Assembly: GCA_951812665.1 (NCBI GenBank)
Contig: CATOST010000018.1
Location: 434,001 to 498,000 of the forward strand
Reading direction: 5' to 3'
Source of the DNA: an uncultured Acidobacteriota bacterium
Lineage (GTDB): Bacteria > Acidobacteriota > UBA6911 > RPQK01 > JAJDTT01
Length of the DNA stretch: 64,000 nucleotides
Below are positions 7,277 to 16,734 of the stretch, piece by piece (the stretch's first letter is position 1; each line of letters opens with the position of its first letter). The position numbers were made by a program, and so were the translations under genes. The notes under the pieces are model-generated. The model saw only the letters and a list, made by a program, of their open reading frames with translations, searched no databases and was not told the DNA's origin.

Positions 7277-9178
7277 TCAATGCCAGGGAAAATCCAGCGT
7301 CGGAGGATTAGCGTACCGGCGCATGCTGATGGTCAGCTCCGCCCCAGCTCCCGGGGCCAGGCTGACGTGGAAATATCGGCCCTTCACTCGCCATTCCTGG
7401 TCGCCGATCCGGACTCCCAAACCCTCGTGCTCCCCGTAGGCCCCGGTCTGTAGGATCAGCTCGCGTCCGTGGACCGGATTCAGGTTGACCAGCACCAGCC
7501 GAACGCTGTCCGGCTTCAGTTCCGTCACCAGAGAGCCCACGTCCTGAGGGATTCCGGCCCGCCTTCGCTCCGGATCGAAGTAGCGTACCCGGGTGTGGGG
7601 GATGTAGATCTTGCCATACAGGTGGCCGCCCAGCATGAGCCGGATCAACTCGTAGGGAGCGGCCGGATTTAATCCCAACGGCCAGTCGGCCAACCGGGTG
7701 TCGGGCGTGGTGGGATCCTTGCGAATCCCCTGGATCTTCTCCCGGATGAAGGACAGCTCCCGGCGGAGTGCTTTTTCCGGATAATCCGGTTCCTTGCCTT
7801 CCAGGAACGCGATCCAGCCGGTCATGGGAATGTGTTCCAGATCGTCCCGGTTCATGGACCAGAGGTAGATGTCGATGAGCTCGTTCACGAAACGGTGCGA
7901 ACTCCAGTTGTACCAACCTGGTTCGCTGGTTTCCCGTTCCTCCCAGTAGAGCTTTCCGTCAATGGTCGTGAAGATGGGCGGCTGGGTCTTGGGTCCCTTG
8001 ACTCCGTAGTTGTTGGGAACCTGGATCTGGCCGTCCACCACTTTCTTCTGGCTGTAGATGTTGGCCATCTGACGGCGGAGGATGTCCACGTACTTCTGGT
8101 CTCCCGTGATCATCAGGGCGTTTCCGAATCCGGGCCACATGCCCTTGGCGAACATGTTCCGGTGCGCCACCACCTTGTGCTCGGGCGACCAGGGTGAGAA
8201 GTCCCAGCCGTACGTCCCGCCGAACCATTGCCCGCCGGTCTCTCCTCCGATGCTCCCGTTCAGACCGATATTGGAGGGGATGTTGCCTCCGTTCTTTTCC
8301 GTCCGCTCCTTCCACGCGTCCACGTACTCCACCAGCCATTTCTTGTACTTGTCTTCGTGGGCGATGGCATAGGTGTTCAGGTGCAATTGGGTCGCGATCA
8401 GATTCAGAGGGTGGTCGCCGGCGCTGTGCAGGTACTCGGCGCAGTGGGCGAGCATCTCGGGGTAGGTCTCCTCGGCGTCCAGCATCTGCTCCCGCCCTCC
8501 CGCGCTGTGCAGGATGTGGTATCGCCCCTTGAAGGGGTCGCCGACCCAGTCGTAGCGGGTCGCCCGCCGGATCATGGGTCCCCGGCTGCCGTTCCAGATG
8601 CTGCGGATGACCTTGTGTTCGGGATCGTAGTTGGGCGCATCCGGATCCTCGCCCATGTACATGCCGGCGAACCGGCGCATCCGCGCCTGGAAGGTGCGGT
8701 CGTCGGGGTCCGAGAGGCCCTGGTTCATGAAGCCCTGCATGCCCTCCCCGGTGTGGTGCCAGTCGGACATGGGCATGAATTCCCTGTAATAGGCCCCCTC
8801 GGCGGCGATGGTGGTCTTGACGGTCTTCAACTCCTTGTATTGGAGAAGGTGGCCCTCCAAACCCTGCTTGTACCGCTCCAGCACCAGGTCGGAAGCCCCC
8901 AGCATGTGCAGCAGCGTCCAGTTGGCATAGCACTCGATGGCGTCGTCGGTGCCGTCCAGGGTGCCCCAGCGCGGCGTGTGCAGCAGGTAACCGCGCTCGT
9001 CGTGGTAGGTCGTGTAGAACTCCTCGACGGCCGTGGCATTGGCGTCCAGAAGCTGCCGTTCCAACAGCGCCCAGGTGGGCGGGGGCATGGGAGTCGAGAT
9101 CTCGATTCGGGTCCCGGCCTGGGCCTGACCGTACCAGGAGATCCAAAGCAGACAACTGAGAAAACGAACCTTCTTCAT
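7277..9178 (-). CDS. Exported protein of unknown function, possibly an alpha/alpha-barrel carbohydrate enzyme
   Basis: 633 residues starting at ATG 9178. GGAGG eight bases upstream supports this start over an in-frame GTG at 9193. An N-terminal signal peptide ends near QAQA. The mature part is rich in Trp, Tyr and His, with repeated helical blocks such as ECYANWTLLHMLGAS, HCAEYLHSAGDHPLNL and NMFAKGMWPGFGNALMI, followed by a beta-rich C-terminus. Such a pattern fits six-hairpin glycosidase or polysaccharide-lyase folds, but I do not recognise the family. It converges on the FG-GAP gene with only 24 bases between. Confidence 0.75.
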   Translation of the reverse strand: MKKVRFLSCLLWISWYGQAQAGTRIEISTPMPPPTWALLERQLLDANATAVEEFYTTYHDERGYLLHTPRWGTLDGTDDAIECYANWTLLHMLGASDLVLERYKQGLEGHLLQYKELKTVKTTIAAEGAYYREFMPMSDWHHTGEGMQGFMNQGLSDPDDRTFQARMRRFAGMYMGEDPDAPNYDPEHKVIRSIWNGSRGPMIRRATRYDWVGDPFKGRYHILHSAGGREQMLDAEETYPEMLAHCAEYLHSAGDHPLNLIATQLHLNTYAIAHEDKYKKWLVEYVDAWKERTEKNGGNIPSNIGLNGSIGGETGGQWFGGTYGWDFSPWSPEHKVVAHRNMFAKGMWPGFGNALMITGDQKYVDILRRQMANIYSQKKVVDGQIQVPNNYGVKGPKTQPPIFTTIDGKLYWEERETSEPGWYNWSSHRFVNELIDIYLWSMNRDDLEHIPMTGWIAFLEGKEPDYPEKALRRELSFIREKIQGIRKDPTTPDTRLADWPLGLNPAAPYELIRLMLGGHLYGKIYIPHTRVRYFDPERRRAGIPQDVGSLVTELKPDSVRLVLVNLNPVHGRELILQTGAYGEHEGLGVRIGDQEWRVKGRYFHVSLAPGAGAELTISMRRYANPPTLDFPWH

Positions 9179-9291
9179 GGCGGGATCCTCCACGCAGACT
9201 TCATTATGGTGCCGCGATTGCCGCCGAGATTAAGTCATGGTGAGGTTGGGGGCAACTCTGGCGAGGGCGTCCCCCATGGTCGCCCATCCAT

Positions 9292-9333
9292 GCCGTCCGC
9301 CTGGTTTCGGGTCCGGCCGAATGCCGTGACGAC
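9292..9333. repeat. Degenerate half copy of the 160-bp palindromic repeat
   Basis: GCCGTCCGCC (9292-9301) and CGAATGCCGTGACGAC (9318-9333) both match the reverse complement of the left half of the repeat at 79-238, with the same 16-base spacing. The middle has diverged, and no right half was found. It lies in the gap between the divergent 633-aa protein and M6 protease genes. Confidence 0.55.
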
Positions 9334-9466
9334 GATTGATTCCGGCTGATAGACTCCCTCTTCAACAGATCGATGCCAACCTCCGGATGCGGGCGAAAGG
9401 GCCATCGCAGCTTGACGCCGGCCGGGTCCGGGAGGTGGGGGTCACCGCCGCCGTTTGGGAGACGCC

Positions 9467-12238
9467 ATGCCCTTGATCCTATTGTTTGGTTTGGTCCTAG
9501 TCCTCACCGGCCCGCCGCTTCTGGGAGCCGACAAGGACCCGGCAGCCATCGTCGAGTCCCTGGCCAATTTGCGTTTTGATCAGCTCGGACATCCCCAGAT
9601 ACAAACCGACTCGATCCGTCCGGTTCGCAGCAGTCCCGAACGGCCTCACCGGCTGCTCATCATCCCGGTCCAGTTCTCCGACCTCCGCTTCGAGCGCTTT
9701 CGGGGAGAGCCGGATGCCGAGGAGAAGAACCGCCGTTACCTGCAGGAGCTGCTCTTTTCGGAGAATCTCCGGGACCCCCGCCGGAAGACCCTGAACCACT
9801 ACTACTACCACCAGTCGCGTGGGAGGTTCTTCGTGACTGGGACGGTCTTCTCTCTGGTCACCGTGGATAAACCTCTGTCTCACTACGGTCGTCCCTCCCG
9901 CCTCTCGGACGGGGAATGGCGGAACGACAACTCGCCTGAGAGTCTGGTGGAAGACGCCTTCCGCGCCGCCTATGCGGCCCGGCCCGACTTCCCCTGGGGG
10001 GACTTCGACGTCTGGGACCCGACCGACTACGACGGCGACGGGATCTCCGAAGAACCGGACGGCTACATCGATCACTTCGTCCTGGTCTACGCCGGGAAGG
10101 GCCAGTCCTCGTGCCAGGGCCTCTACAAGCTCTCGGAGAAGTTCACCGCCAACGCGCCCGCCGACCTCGTGGACAAGCTCAGTCCCAGGGAACGGGAGTG
10201 CGCCGACCGGATCTGGCCCCACCGTTACGCCCTGAGCAAGAATCTGGGCCGGGGTCCGGCGCTGGAGGGCATTACCAACGACCGGGGCGGGATTCCGGTT
10301 CGCGAGGGACTCTGGGTCTACGACTACAACATGCAGTCCGAGTACACCTCCGTCTCCACCTTCATCCATGAGTTCGGCCATTCCCTGGGACTGCCGGACA
10401 TCTACGCCCGCCGGACCAACAACTCCACCGCGGCCTGGGACGCCATGAGCAGCACGGCGGGAAGGTTCCCGCAGGAGCTGAGCGCGTGGTCCCGGATGAT
10501 GCTCGGGTGGCTGGAACCTTGTGTGCTTCGACCCCCGGAATTCGGGGGAACCGGGAGCCGCTCACTTCACCTCAAGACCATGAACGACTGGTCCGGTAAA
10601 CCCGGCGGGAGCCGGGCCCAGGGAAGCTGCGACGCCGTCATGGTGATCCTGCCGCCCAAGGTCCGGGCCTTGGATCTGGGGCCTCTGAGCTCCCGACACC
10701 AGCGGCAGGCCGTCTACACGGGACAGGGAAACGAGATGAATCGATACCTCTCCCGGACGTTCGACCTGACCCAGGTCCGGGAAAAGCCGGTCCTGGAGTT
10801 CGACCTCTGGTTCGAGATCGAAGGAGACTACGACTATCTCTACGTGGAGGCTTCCACCGATGGCTTGAACTACCAGCGCCTTCTGCCCACGGACAAGGAT
10901 TCGGCAGCTGACGCCCAAAGCATCATGCCCTCCCGCAAGGGTCATGACGGCGACGGCACCCTCCCCGGCTTCACCGGGCGCAGCGGCGACCTGGACGCCG
11001 ACGGCAAGGTGGAGTCGGCTCCGGGGTGCGATCCGTCTCGTCCCAAACAGTTGGCCGAGGACCGGGTGGGCGGAGAGAAAGATCCGTGTGAGATCGGGCA
11101 GTGGATTCGTGCCCGCTTCGACCTGTCGGCCTACCGGGGCAAGAAGGTCGAGACCCGTTTCCACTACTTCACCGACATGGCCGCGGTGGAGGCGGGAGCC
11201 CTCATCGACAACGTCAAGATCAAGGCCCTGGGGTTCTCCGAGGATTTTGAAGGTTCCGAACTGAAGGGGTGGGAGCTGGAAGGGTTCAGTCTTTCGCGAG
11301 GTGTCCACCGGCTCCCGGTCCCCCACTTCTATGTGCTGGAGTACCGGGACCCGTGGCAGGATTTTGAGACGGCCTTCAACTACGACAGCACGCTGCGCCG
11401 CGAGTCGCAGGTCTTCTATCGGGATCCGAAAAAAGGCGAGTTTCGGGCCTTCGATGTCCGCTACCGGTCCGGCGTGGTGCTCTGGTACGCCAACGGCTCC
11501 TTCCTCTGGAGCCAGAACGAACCCTCCATGCAGGGTCCGGGCCAGGGTTTTCTGTTGGTCGTGGACTCCAACCCTCAGGAGTTTCGATATCCTGCCGTGC
11601 CGGAGCAGTATTTCAAGCGGGAGCAGGACCGGAGCTACTATGAGTTCGACGATAAGGCCCAGGAGTGGCTCCGCCGGAACTACCTGGATCTGCTCTGTTT
11701 CCAGCGTCGACCGGAATACTTTCCCCCCGACCTGCCGGAGCGAGACCGGGAGGCATGCCGCCCGGGGGAGGACGGACCGCCTCTGGAACGCCTCCGGTTC
11801 CGGGACAAGAAATTGATCTACGGATACACGCTCTACAACGAGTTGTTGCCGGGACCGGACCGGGAGCCCTACCGCGGGACCACCAACCTGGTCGACATCC
11901 GTCTACGAAAGAATCGTCTGACGTATCGGCTTTACGATCGGCTGTTGCGCTTTTTTCACTCGGCGGACGCACCCTTCGCCCTGGAACCGTTCCGGCAGGG
12001 GATCGTCCTCTATCGGGAGGACCAGGGGCAGATGGTCCCCTTCGACGGCGTCGACTTTCCGGCCCTCCACGAGTTCAGCGACTCCGATCCGGGACGCTAC
12101 CTGAACCCGCACCTCCCCTTCGGCAGCGTCCGGGTGCCCACCTCCGGATTCGGTTTTCGCCTCGTGAAGCCTGGGTCCGACGCTCCTCATGGGGCGCGGG
12201 TGAAGGTGGAGTTGAACTGGAGCCGTTCCCGCGACTAG
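9467..12238 (+). CDS. Secreted M6-family (immune inhibitor A-like) zinc metalloprotease
   Basis: A 923-residue exported protease. A signal peptide begins MPLILLFGLVLVL and ends near LLGA. The zinc site H301-E-F-G-H305 followed by SLGLPD is the M6/metzincin-like motif. Upstream is the M6 prodomain-like segment with FSDLRF and HYYYHQSRGRFFVTG, and an Asp-rich Ca-binding stretch DYDGDGISEEPDGYIDHFV. Beyond the catalytic part is a beta-sandwich region (LEFDLWFEIEGDYDYLYVEA) like those in immune inhibitor A. GGGAG at 9457-9461 places the start at ATG 9467 rather than the TTG at 9455. Likely extracellular proteolysis. Confidence 0.9.
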   Translation: MPLILLFGLVLVLTGPPLLGADKDPAAIVESLANLRFDQLGHPQIQTDSIRPVRSSPERPHRLLIIPVQFSDLRFERFRGEPDAEEKNRRYLQELLFSENLRDPRRKTLNHYYYHQSRGRFFVTGTVFSLVTVDKPLSHYGRPSRLSDGEWRNDNSPESLVEDAFRAAYAARPDFPWGDFDVWDPTDYDGDGISEEPDGYIDHFVLVYAGKGQSSCQGLYKLSEKFTANAPADLVDKLSPRERECADRIWPHRYALSKNLGRGPALEGITNDRGGIPVREGLWVYDYNMQSEYTSVSTFIHEFGHSLGLPDIYARRTNNSTAAWDAMSSTAGRFPQELSAWSRMMLGWLEPCVLRPPEFGGTGSRSLHLKTMNDWSGKPGGSRAQGSCDAVMVILPPKVRALDLGPLSSRHQRQAVYTGQGNEMNRYLSRTFDLTQVREKPVLEFDLWFEIEGDYDYLYVEASTDGLNYQRLLPTDKDSAADAQSIMPSRKGHDGDGTLPGFTGRSGDLDADGKVESAPGCDPSRPKQLAEDRVGGEKDPCEIGQWIRARFDLSAYRGKKVETRFHYFTDMAAVEAGALIDNVKIKALGFSEDFEGSELKGWELEGFSLSRGVHRLPVPHFYVLEYRDPWQDFETAFNYDSTLRRESQVFYRDPKKGEFRAFDVRYRSGVVLWYANGSFLWSQNEPSMQGPGQGFLLVVDSNPQEFRYPAVPEQYFKREQDRSYYEFDDKAQEWLRRNYLDLLCFQRRPEYFPPDLPERDREACRPGEDGPPLERLRFRDKKLIYGYTLYNELLPGPDREPYRGTTNLVDIRLRKNRLTYRLYDRLLRFFHSADAPFALEPFRQGIVLYREDQGQMVPFDGVDFPALHEFSDSDPGRYLNPHLPFGSVRVPTSGFGFRLVKPGSDAPHGARVKVELNWSRSRD

Positions 12239-12267
12239 CCGTCGGGCCAGCCGTCCGTTTCCCCGCT

Positions 12268-13434
12268 TCAGTCGGCGCAGGGAATGAGCAGCTTCTGGCC
12301 GGGACGGATCACGGTGCTGCTCAGACCGTTGTAGAGCATGATCTGGTTGGGCCCTTCCACTCCGCAGTCTCTGAATTTCCTGGAGATTCGGAAGAGGGTG
12401 TCGCCTCTTTGGACCCGGTATTCGATGGCCTGTCCCGGGGCCGGATAGACGTTGGCCACGAAGCCGTGGAATTCCTCACGGAGCGGGTGTTTCTCGATGC
12501 GCTCCCGGTAGGTTTCCTGGAAGATCCGGGGAATGGTCACCTCCTCCCCCTCCTTGAACCAGACCCGGATGCTGTCCCTGGGATTCAGATTTCCCAGGTT
12601 CCAATGGTCGGTGCCCAGCAGCAGCCCCAATTCCAGGTGATGGAGGCTGCGATCCAACGGGATCTTCAGCGTTCCCGGATCCAACCGGGGAATGTTGATC
12701 CCGAATCGTTCCGGAGCCAGGCCCATCGCCGTGGCGGCCAGGACTCGCGGCACGTAGCGGCGGGTCTGGCGGGGGATCCGGCTGGCGATTCTGCGAAACG
12801 CATTCGGGTTGGAGCTGTAGCGGGCAAACTTCTGGCCGGGACCGTAGTTGTAGTCCACCAGCACCAGCTCCAGATTCCAGGCGAAGACCTTCACCAAATG
12901 GCCGAGGTACTCCAACTGCTTCTGCGTGGATTTTACGACGTCGAAATAGTCTCCTCCCCTCAGACCGTATCTTCGGCCGGCCCACTGCATCTGCCAGATT
13001 CCCTTGGCGTTGGCGTAGGAGACGCTGTAGTTGCGGTACAGGCTCTCCTGCAATCCCAGTCCGTACCCGAACTCCAACGGGATGCCCGCCTGCCGGTACA
13101 AGGGCCGAATGATGGGCTCCAGGAACTGAAAGCGGTTGGTCGCGCCCAGGAAGGAGGACCGGCCGTCGGTGAGCCAGTAAAGGATTTCCCGTTTGACGTC
13201 GGAACGGTTCTCAATGTGGCGGAACAGGTCATCCACCATGCCGTAGCGCCGGCTGCCCTCTTCTTCCGGTAGCACCCTATAGGAATCCGCCGCCGTTCCC
13301 GCGCCCGGAAGGGATCCCCCCGTCAGGCCGCCGGCGAGGCCCTGCGCCTCCGCGGCGTAGGGTCCTGCCACCATGCCTGCCGCCGCTGCGCTGCATGCGT
13401 ATTGGAACAGGGAACGTCTCGACAGTTCGTCCAT
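12268..13434 (-). CDS. Lytic transglycosylase-like protein with C-terminal LysM domain
   Basis: 388 residues. The N-terminus has a Tat-like twin-arginine signal (RRSLFQYA, then an Ala-rich core). The central part has the transglycosylase SLT pattern: Glu in GLGLQESLYRN followed by NAKGIWQMQWAGRRYGL, the counterpart of the E-S and G-x-x-Q-x-x-P/A motifs. The C-terminus, about residues 325-385, is one LysM domain (YRVQRGDTLFRISRKF to VIRPGQKLLIP). The arrangement resembles MltD. It should cleave or remodel peptidoglycan in the periplasm. It precedes, at 20 bases, the 3' end of the E2 gene. Confidence 0.82.
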   Translation of the reverse strand: MDELSRRSLFQYACSAAAAGMVAGPYAAEAQGLAGGLTGGSLPGAGTAADSYRVLPEEEGSRRYGMVDDLFRHIENRSDVKREILYWLTDGRSSFLGATNRFQFLEPIIRPLYRQAGIPLEFGYGLGLQESLYRNYSVSYANAKGIWQMQWAGRRYGLRGGDYFDVVKSTQKQLEYLGHLVKVFAWNLELVLVDYNYGPGQKFARYSSNPNAFRRIASRIPRQTRRYVPRVLAATAMGLAPERFGINIPRLDPGTLKIPLDRSLHHLELGLLLGTDHWNLGNLNPRDSIRVWFKEGEEVTIPRIFQETYRERIEKHPLREEFHGFVANVYPAPGQAIEYRVQRGDTLFRISRKFRDCGVEGPNQIMLYNGLSSTVIRPGQKLLIPCAD

Positions 13435-13454
13435 AAGGCGATGGCGGCTCCGGG

Positions 13455-14615
13455 TCAGATGCCGGTCTCGGGGGCTTCCAGACGGGCGATCACAGCTTGC
13501 AGAAACCGGGCGCCGACGGCACCGTCCACGACCCGGTGGTCCTGGGACAGGCTCAGGTGCATGATCTCCCGAATCACGATCCGGCCCGAGCGCACGACCG
13601 GCCGGGGTGCGATCTTGTGCACGCCCAGGATGGCCACTTCGGGAAAATTGACGATGGGTGTGGCGACGATGCCTCCCAAGGCGCCCAGACTGGTCACGGT
13701 GAAGGTGCTTCCCTGCAGGTGTTCCAGCTTCAGGTTGCCGTCACGCGCCAACTGCGAGATCTGGGAGATCTCCCGGGCCAGTTCCGGCAGGCTCTTCCGG
13801 TCCACGTTCCTGATCACCGGAACCATGAGCCCTTCTTCCGTCTGGGTAGCGATGCCGATGTTGTAATACTTCCGGAGTTCGATCTCTCCCGCGTGCAGGT
13901 CCAGACGGGCGTTCAGATAGGGATGCCGTTTCAGCTCGTGGGCCAACGCCTTCAGGATGTAGGGGAGATAAGTGAGGCGGACTCCCTGAAACTCCTCGCT
14001 TCCTTGAGCCCTTTGGCGCATCCGGACCAATTCGGTCACGTCCACCTCTTCCACATAGGTGAAATGGGGAGCGTGGTTGGAGGCTTGGAGCATGTGGTCG
14101 CCGATCCGGCGCCGGATGCCGCGGTAGGGAACCCGTTCCGTCGGTCCGGCCGCGGCAACGGTCGGAGGCGTCTGGGCCCGGGTCAGGTCCTCTTTCGTGA
14201 TCCGTCCGCCCGGGCCGGTGCCCTTGACCCGTTCCAGGTCGATTTTCATCTGTTTCGCCAGGCGCCGGATGGCCGGAGTCGCCAGGATCCGCACCGTTTT
14301 TCGCCGCCGCGAAAACGGACGCCTGTGAAGGGGTGGATGAGGCGCCGCGTGAACCGGCTCGGAGTCGACTTCATCTTTGCCGGTATCGATCTCCACCAGC
14401 ACCGACCCGACCTGGACGACCTCTCCTTCCTTGCCTCCATGGTCCACGACGCGGCCCTTTACGGGAGAGGGGATCTCGACGGTGGCCTTGTCGGTCATGA
14501 CTTCCACCATCGGCTGATCTTCTTCGATCTCGTCGCCGATCCGAACCAGCCAGCGGACGACCTCGCCTTCCACGATGCCTTCGCCGATATCGGGGAGCCT
14601 GAATTGGTACGGCAT
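13455..14615 (-). CDS. 2-oxoacid dehydrogenase E2 component (dihydrolipoamide acyltransferase)
   Basis: 386 residues. One lipoyl domain at residues 1-80, with the lipoylated lysine in VMTDKATVEIPSP. A Pro/Arg-rich linker is followed by a peripheral-subunit-binding domain (ATPAIRRLAKQ to GPGGRITKEDL). The catalytic domain ends with SQDHRVVDGA, the His-Asp active-site motif. It transfers the acyl group to CoA. It is the last gene of the E1alpha-E1beta-E2 operon. No E3 gene is adjacent, so dihydrolipoamide dehydrogenase must come from elsewhere. Confidence 0.95.
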   Translation of the reverse strand: MPYQFRLPDIGEGIVEGEVVRWLVRIGDEIEEDQPMVEVMTDKATVEIPSPVKGRVVDHGGKEGEVVQVGSVLVEIDTGKDEVDSEPVHAAPHPPLHRRPFSRRRKTVRILATPAIRRLAKQMKIDLERVKGTGPGGRITKEDLTRAQTPPTVAAAGPTERVPYRGIRRRIGDHMLQASNHAPHFTYVEEVDVTELVRMRQRAQGSEEFQGVRLTYLPYILKALAHELKRHPYLNARLDLHAGEIELRKYYNIGIATQTEEGLMVPVIRNVDRKSLPELAREISQISQLARDGNLKLEHLQGSTFTVTSLGALGGIVATPIVNFPEVAILGVHKIAPRPVVRSGRIVIREIMHLSLSQDHRVVDGAVGARFLQAVIARLEAPETGI

Positions 14616-14625
14616 AGGACTCTAC

Positions 14626-15603
14626 TCAGAATTCGACGATCTCGCGCAATCCATTCCGGATTCTTTCGATCCCAGGCAGGTAGTCTTCTTCGCGAGTGTA
14701 GGGGAAAGGGGTGTCGAAACCCGTGATCCGGGTCACGGGGGCCTGCAGGTGCAGGAGCGCCTTCTCCCCGACGGTCGCCGAGAGTTCCGCTCCGAACCCA
14801 CAGGTCCTGGGAGCCTCGTGGACAATGACCAGGCGGCCCGTCTTCTGGACTGAGCTCAAGACCGTGTCGACATCGAAGGGCATCAAGGTTCTCAGATCCA
14901 CCACTTCACAGGAGATCCCCTCTTCCTCCTCCGACTGATTTGCCGCTGCCAGGCAGTTGTGGAGCATGGCGCCGTAGGCCACGACGGTCACGTCCAGACC
15001 CTCCTGGACGACCTTGGCCTGACCCAGCTTCACGATGTAGTCGCCGTCCGGAACTTCGCCCCGGGCCGCCCGGTAGACCCGCTTCGGTTCCAGGAAGATG
15101 ACCGGGTTGTCATCCCGGATCGCCGAAATCAGAAGTCCCTTGGCATCGTAGGGAGTCGCCGGCACCACCACTTTGAGCCCAGGAGTGTGGACGAAATAGG
15201 CTTCGGGACTCTGGGAGTGGTAGTGCCCTCCCCGGATGCCTCCGCCATAGGGCGTTCGGATCACCATGGGGCAGGTGTACTGCCCGCCGGAACGGTACCG
15301 CATTTTGGCCAGCTCGTTGACGATCTGATCGAAGGCGGGATAGATGAAGTCCGCGAATTGAACCTCGGGAACCGGCCGAAAGCCGTACATGGCCATGCCG
15401 ATGGCGGCCCCGATGATGCCCGACTCGGCCAGCGGCGTGTCGAATACCCGGTGGTCTCCGAACTCGTCCTGGAGACCCTTGGTGGCGCGGAAGACCCCGC
15501 CGAAACGCCCCACGTCTTCACCCAGGACCACCACGCCGGGGTCGCGCCGCATCTCGGTGCGCAGACCGTCGTTGACTGCCTGGATGATGTTCCGAATCGG
15601 CAT
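14626..15603 (-). CDS. 2-oxoacid dehydrogenase E1 component, beta subunit
   Basis: 325 residues, the usual length. Seen: an N-terminal RNIIQAVNDGL, then VVVLGEDVGRFGGVFRATKGL, the TPP-contact region TPLAESGIIGAAIGMAMYG and FADFIYPAFDQIVNELAKMRYRS, and the C-terminal VEF end. It forms an alpha2-beta2 heterotetramer with the product of the upstream gene. The start is 21 bases after the E1alpha stop and the stop is 10 bases before the E2 start, so the operon is tight. Substrate (pyruvate or branched-chain oxoacid) cannot be fixed from this subunit. Confidence 0.95.
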   Translation of the reverse strand: MPIRNIIQAVNDGLRTEMRRDPGVVVLGEDVGRFGGVFRATKGLQDEFGDHRVFDTPLAESGIIGAAIGMAMYGFRPVPEVQFADFIYPAFDQIVNELAKMRYRSGGQYTCPMVIRTPYGGGIRGGHYHSQSPEAYFVHTPGLKVVVPATPYDAKGLLISAIRDDNPVIFLEPKRVYRAARGEVPDGDYIVKLGQAKVVQEGLDVTVVAYGAMLHNCLAAANQSEEEEGISCEVVDLRTLMPFDVDTVLSSVQKTGRLVIVHEAPRTCGFGAELSATVGEKALLHLQAPVTRITGFDTPFPYTREEDYLPGIERIRNGLREIVEF

Positions 15604-15624
15604 CTGGTTTTTCGCGGAAGTGGG

Positions 15625-16725
15625 TCAGGTCCCCTGCTCGACGGTCTGAAACTCCTCCGGCATGCACACCGACTCCATTTGCTCACGGAGATGCCACGGC
15701 ATCTCGTCGTAGACGTCACCGAAGATGGTGTCCAGAGACGGCGGTCCGGACCGCGAGGCCTCTTCCAGGGTGCTGCGAATCAGCGCTCGGATCTCGTCCT
15801 CCAACGCCTGCTCCTTGTCGTCGTCCCAATGTCCCTGCCGGGTCAGGTACAAGCGGAACCGCAGGATCGGGTCGCGCTCGACCCAGGGCTCGACCTCGGC
15901 GTCGTCCCGATAGGAATTGGGGTCGTCGGAGGTGGAGTGGCCTCCCCGGCGGTAGGTCACCGCCTCGATCAGCGTCGGACCTTCCCCCCTTCTTGCCTTC
16001 GCCACTGCCTTCGAGGTGACGTGGTAGACGGCGAAGATATCGTTTCCGTCGACACGGACCCCTTCAATACCGTACGCGGTCGCCTTGATGGCCAGATTCC
16101 GGGAGGCCGTCTGAGACTCTACCGGAACGGAGATCGCCCACTGGTTGTTCCGGCAGAAGAGGATGGTCGGAGTCTTGAAGACTCCCGCGAAGTTGGTGGC
16201 GACATGGAAGTCGCCCTGAGAGGTGGCGCCGTCGCCGAAATAGACCAGCGCCACGTCGTCCCTGCCCGCCAGACGGGCGCCCAGAGCCAGACCGATGGCA
16301 TGGGGGATCTGGCTTCCCACGGGACTGGAAATCGACGTCACCCTCAAGTCGCGGCTGGCGTAGTGGTTCGGCATCTGCCGGCCCTTGGTCAAGTCCCGGG
16401 AATTTCCGAAGAACTGGCAGACAAGATCGATCAGGGGAAAGCCTTTGACCAGAGCGGCGCCCAACTCCCGGTAGCAGGGGACGACCCAGTCCCGCCGTTC
16501 CAGGGCGAACGCGCTTCCGATGATGGCCGCTTCCTCCCCGCGTGACCCGACGTAGAAACCGAGCCGGCCTTGTCTCTGAAGCCGGATCATCTGGTCGTCG
16601 ACCCTCCGGTTCAAGCACATCAACCGATAGAGATGGAGCTGCTGATCCAATCTGAGGGCCGGAATGTCGGCCTCCGATTTCAGGTCGCCGTCGGGGGAAA
16701 GGATGGAGATCATGGTCCCGGGCAT
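15625..16725 (-). CDS. 2-oxoacid dehydrogenase E1 component, alpha subunit
   Basis: 366 residues. TPP and Mg binding motif GDGATSQGDFHVATNFAG followed by ILFCRNNQWAISVP near residues 180-220; the phosphorylation-loop-like YRRGGHSTSDDPN lies near 280. The N-terminus (LYRLMCLNRRVDDQMIRLQRQGRLGFYVGS) is closer to branched-chain oxoacid dehydrogenase and Gram-positive PdhA types than to classical PDH. ATG 16725 is three or so bases from the predicted transcription start; ATG 16713 is an alternative. First gene of the operon. Confidence 0.94.
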   Translation of the reverse strand: MPGTMISILSPDGDLKSEADIPALRLDQQLHLYRLMCLNRRVDDQMIRLQRQGRLGFYVGSRGEEAAIIGSAFALERRDWVVPCYRELGAALVKGFPLIDLVCQFFGNSRDLTKGRQMPNHYASRDLRVTSISSPVGSQIPHAIGLALGARLAGRDDVALVYFGDGATSQGDFHVATNFAGVFKTPTILFCRNNQWAISVPVESQTASRNLAIKATAYGIEGVRVDGNDIFAVYHVTSKAVAKARRGEGPTLIEAVTYRRGGHSTSDDPNSYRDDAEVEPWVERDPILRFRLYLTRQGHWDDDKEQALEDEIRALIRSTLEEASRSGPPSLDTIFGDVYDEMPWHLREQMESVCMPEEFQTVEQGT

Positions 16726-16734
16726 GCGTCAGGG

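Noticed and set aside
11665..13272. 535-codon frame across the M6 protease end and antisense to the LysM gene
   Set aside because: Spans two genes in wrong frames; Arg/Pro/Gly-rich without domain features.
14959..16545. 528-codon antisense frame over the dehydrogenase genes
   Set aside because: Shadow of the E1 genes; no recognisable domain.
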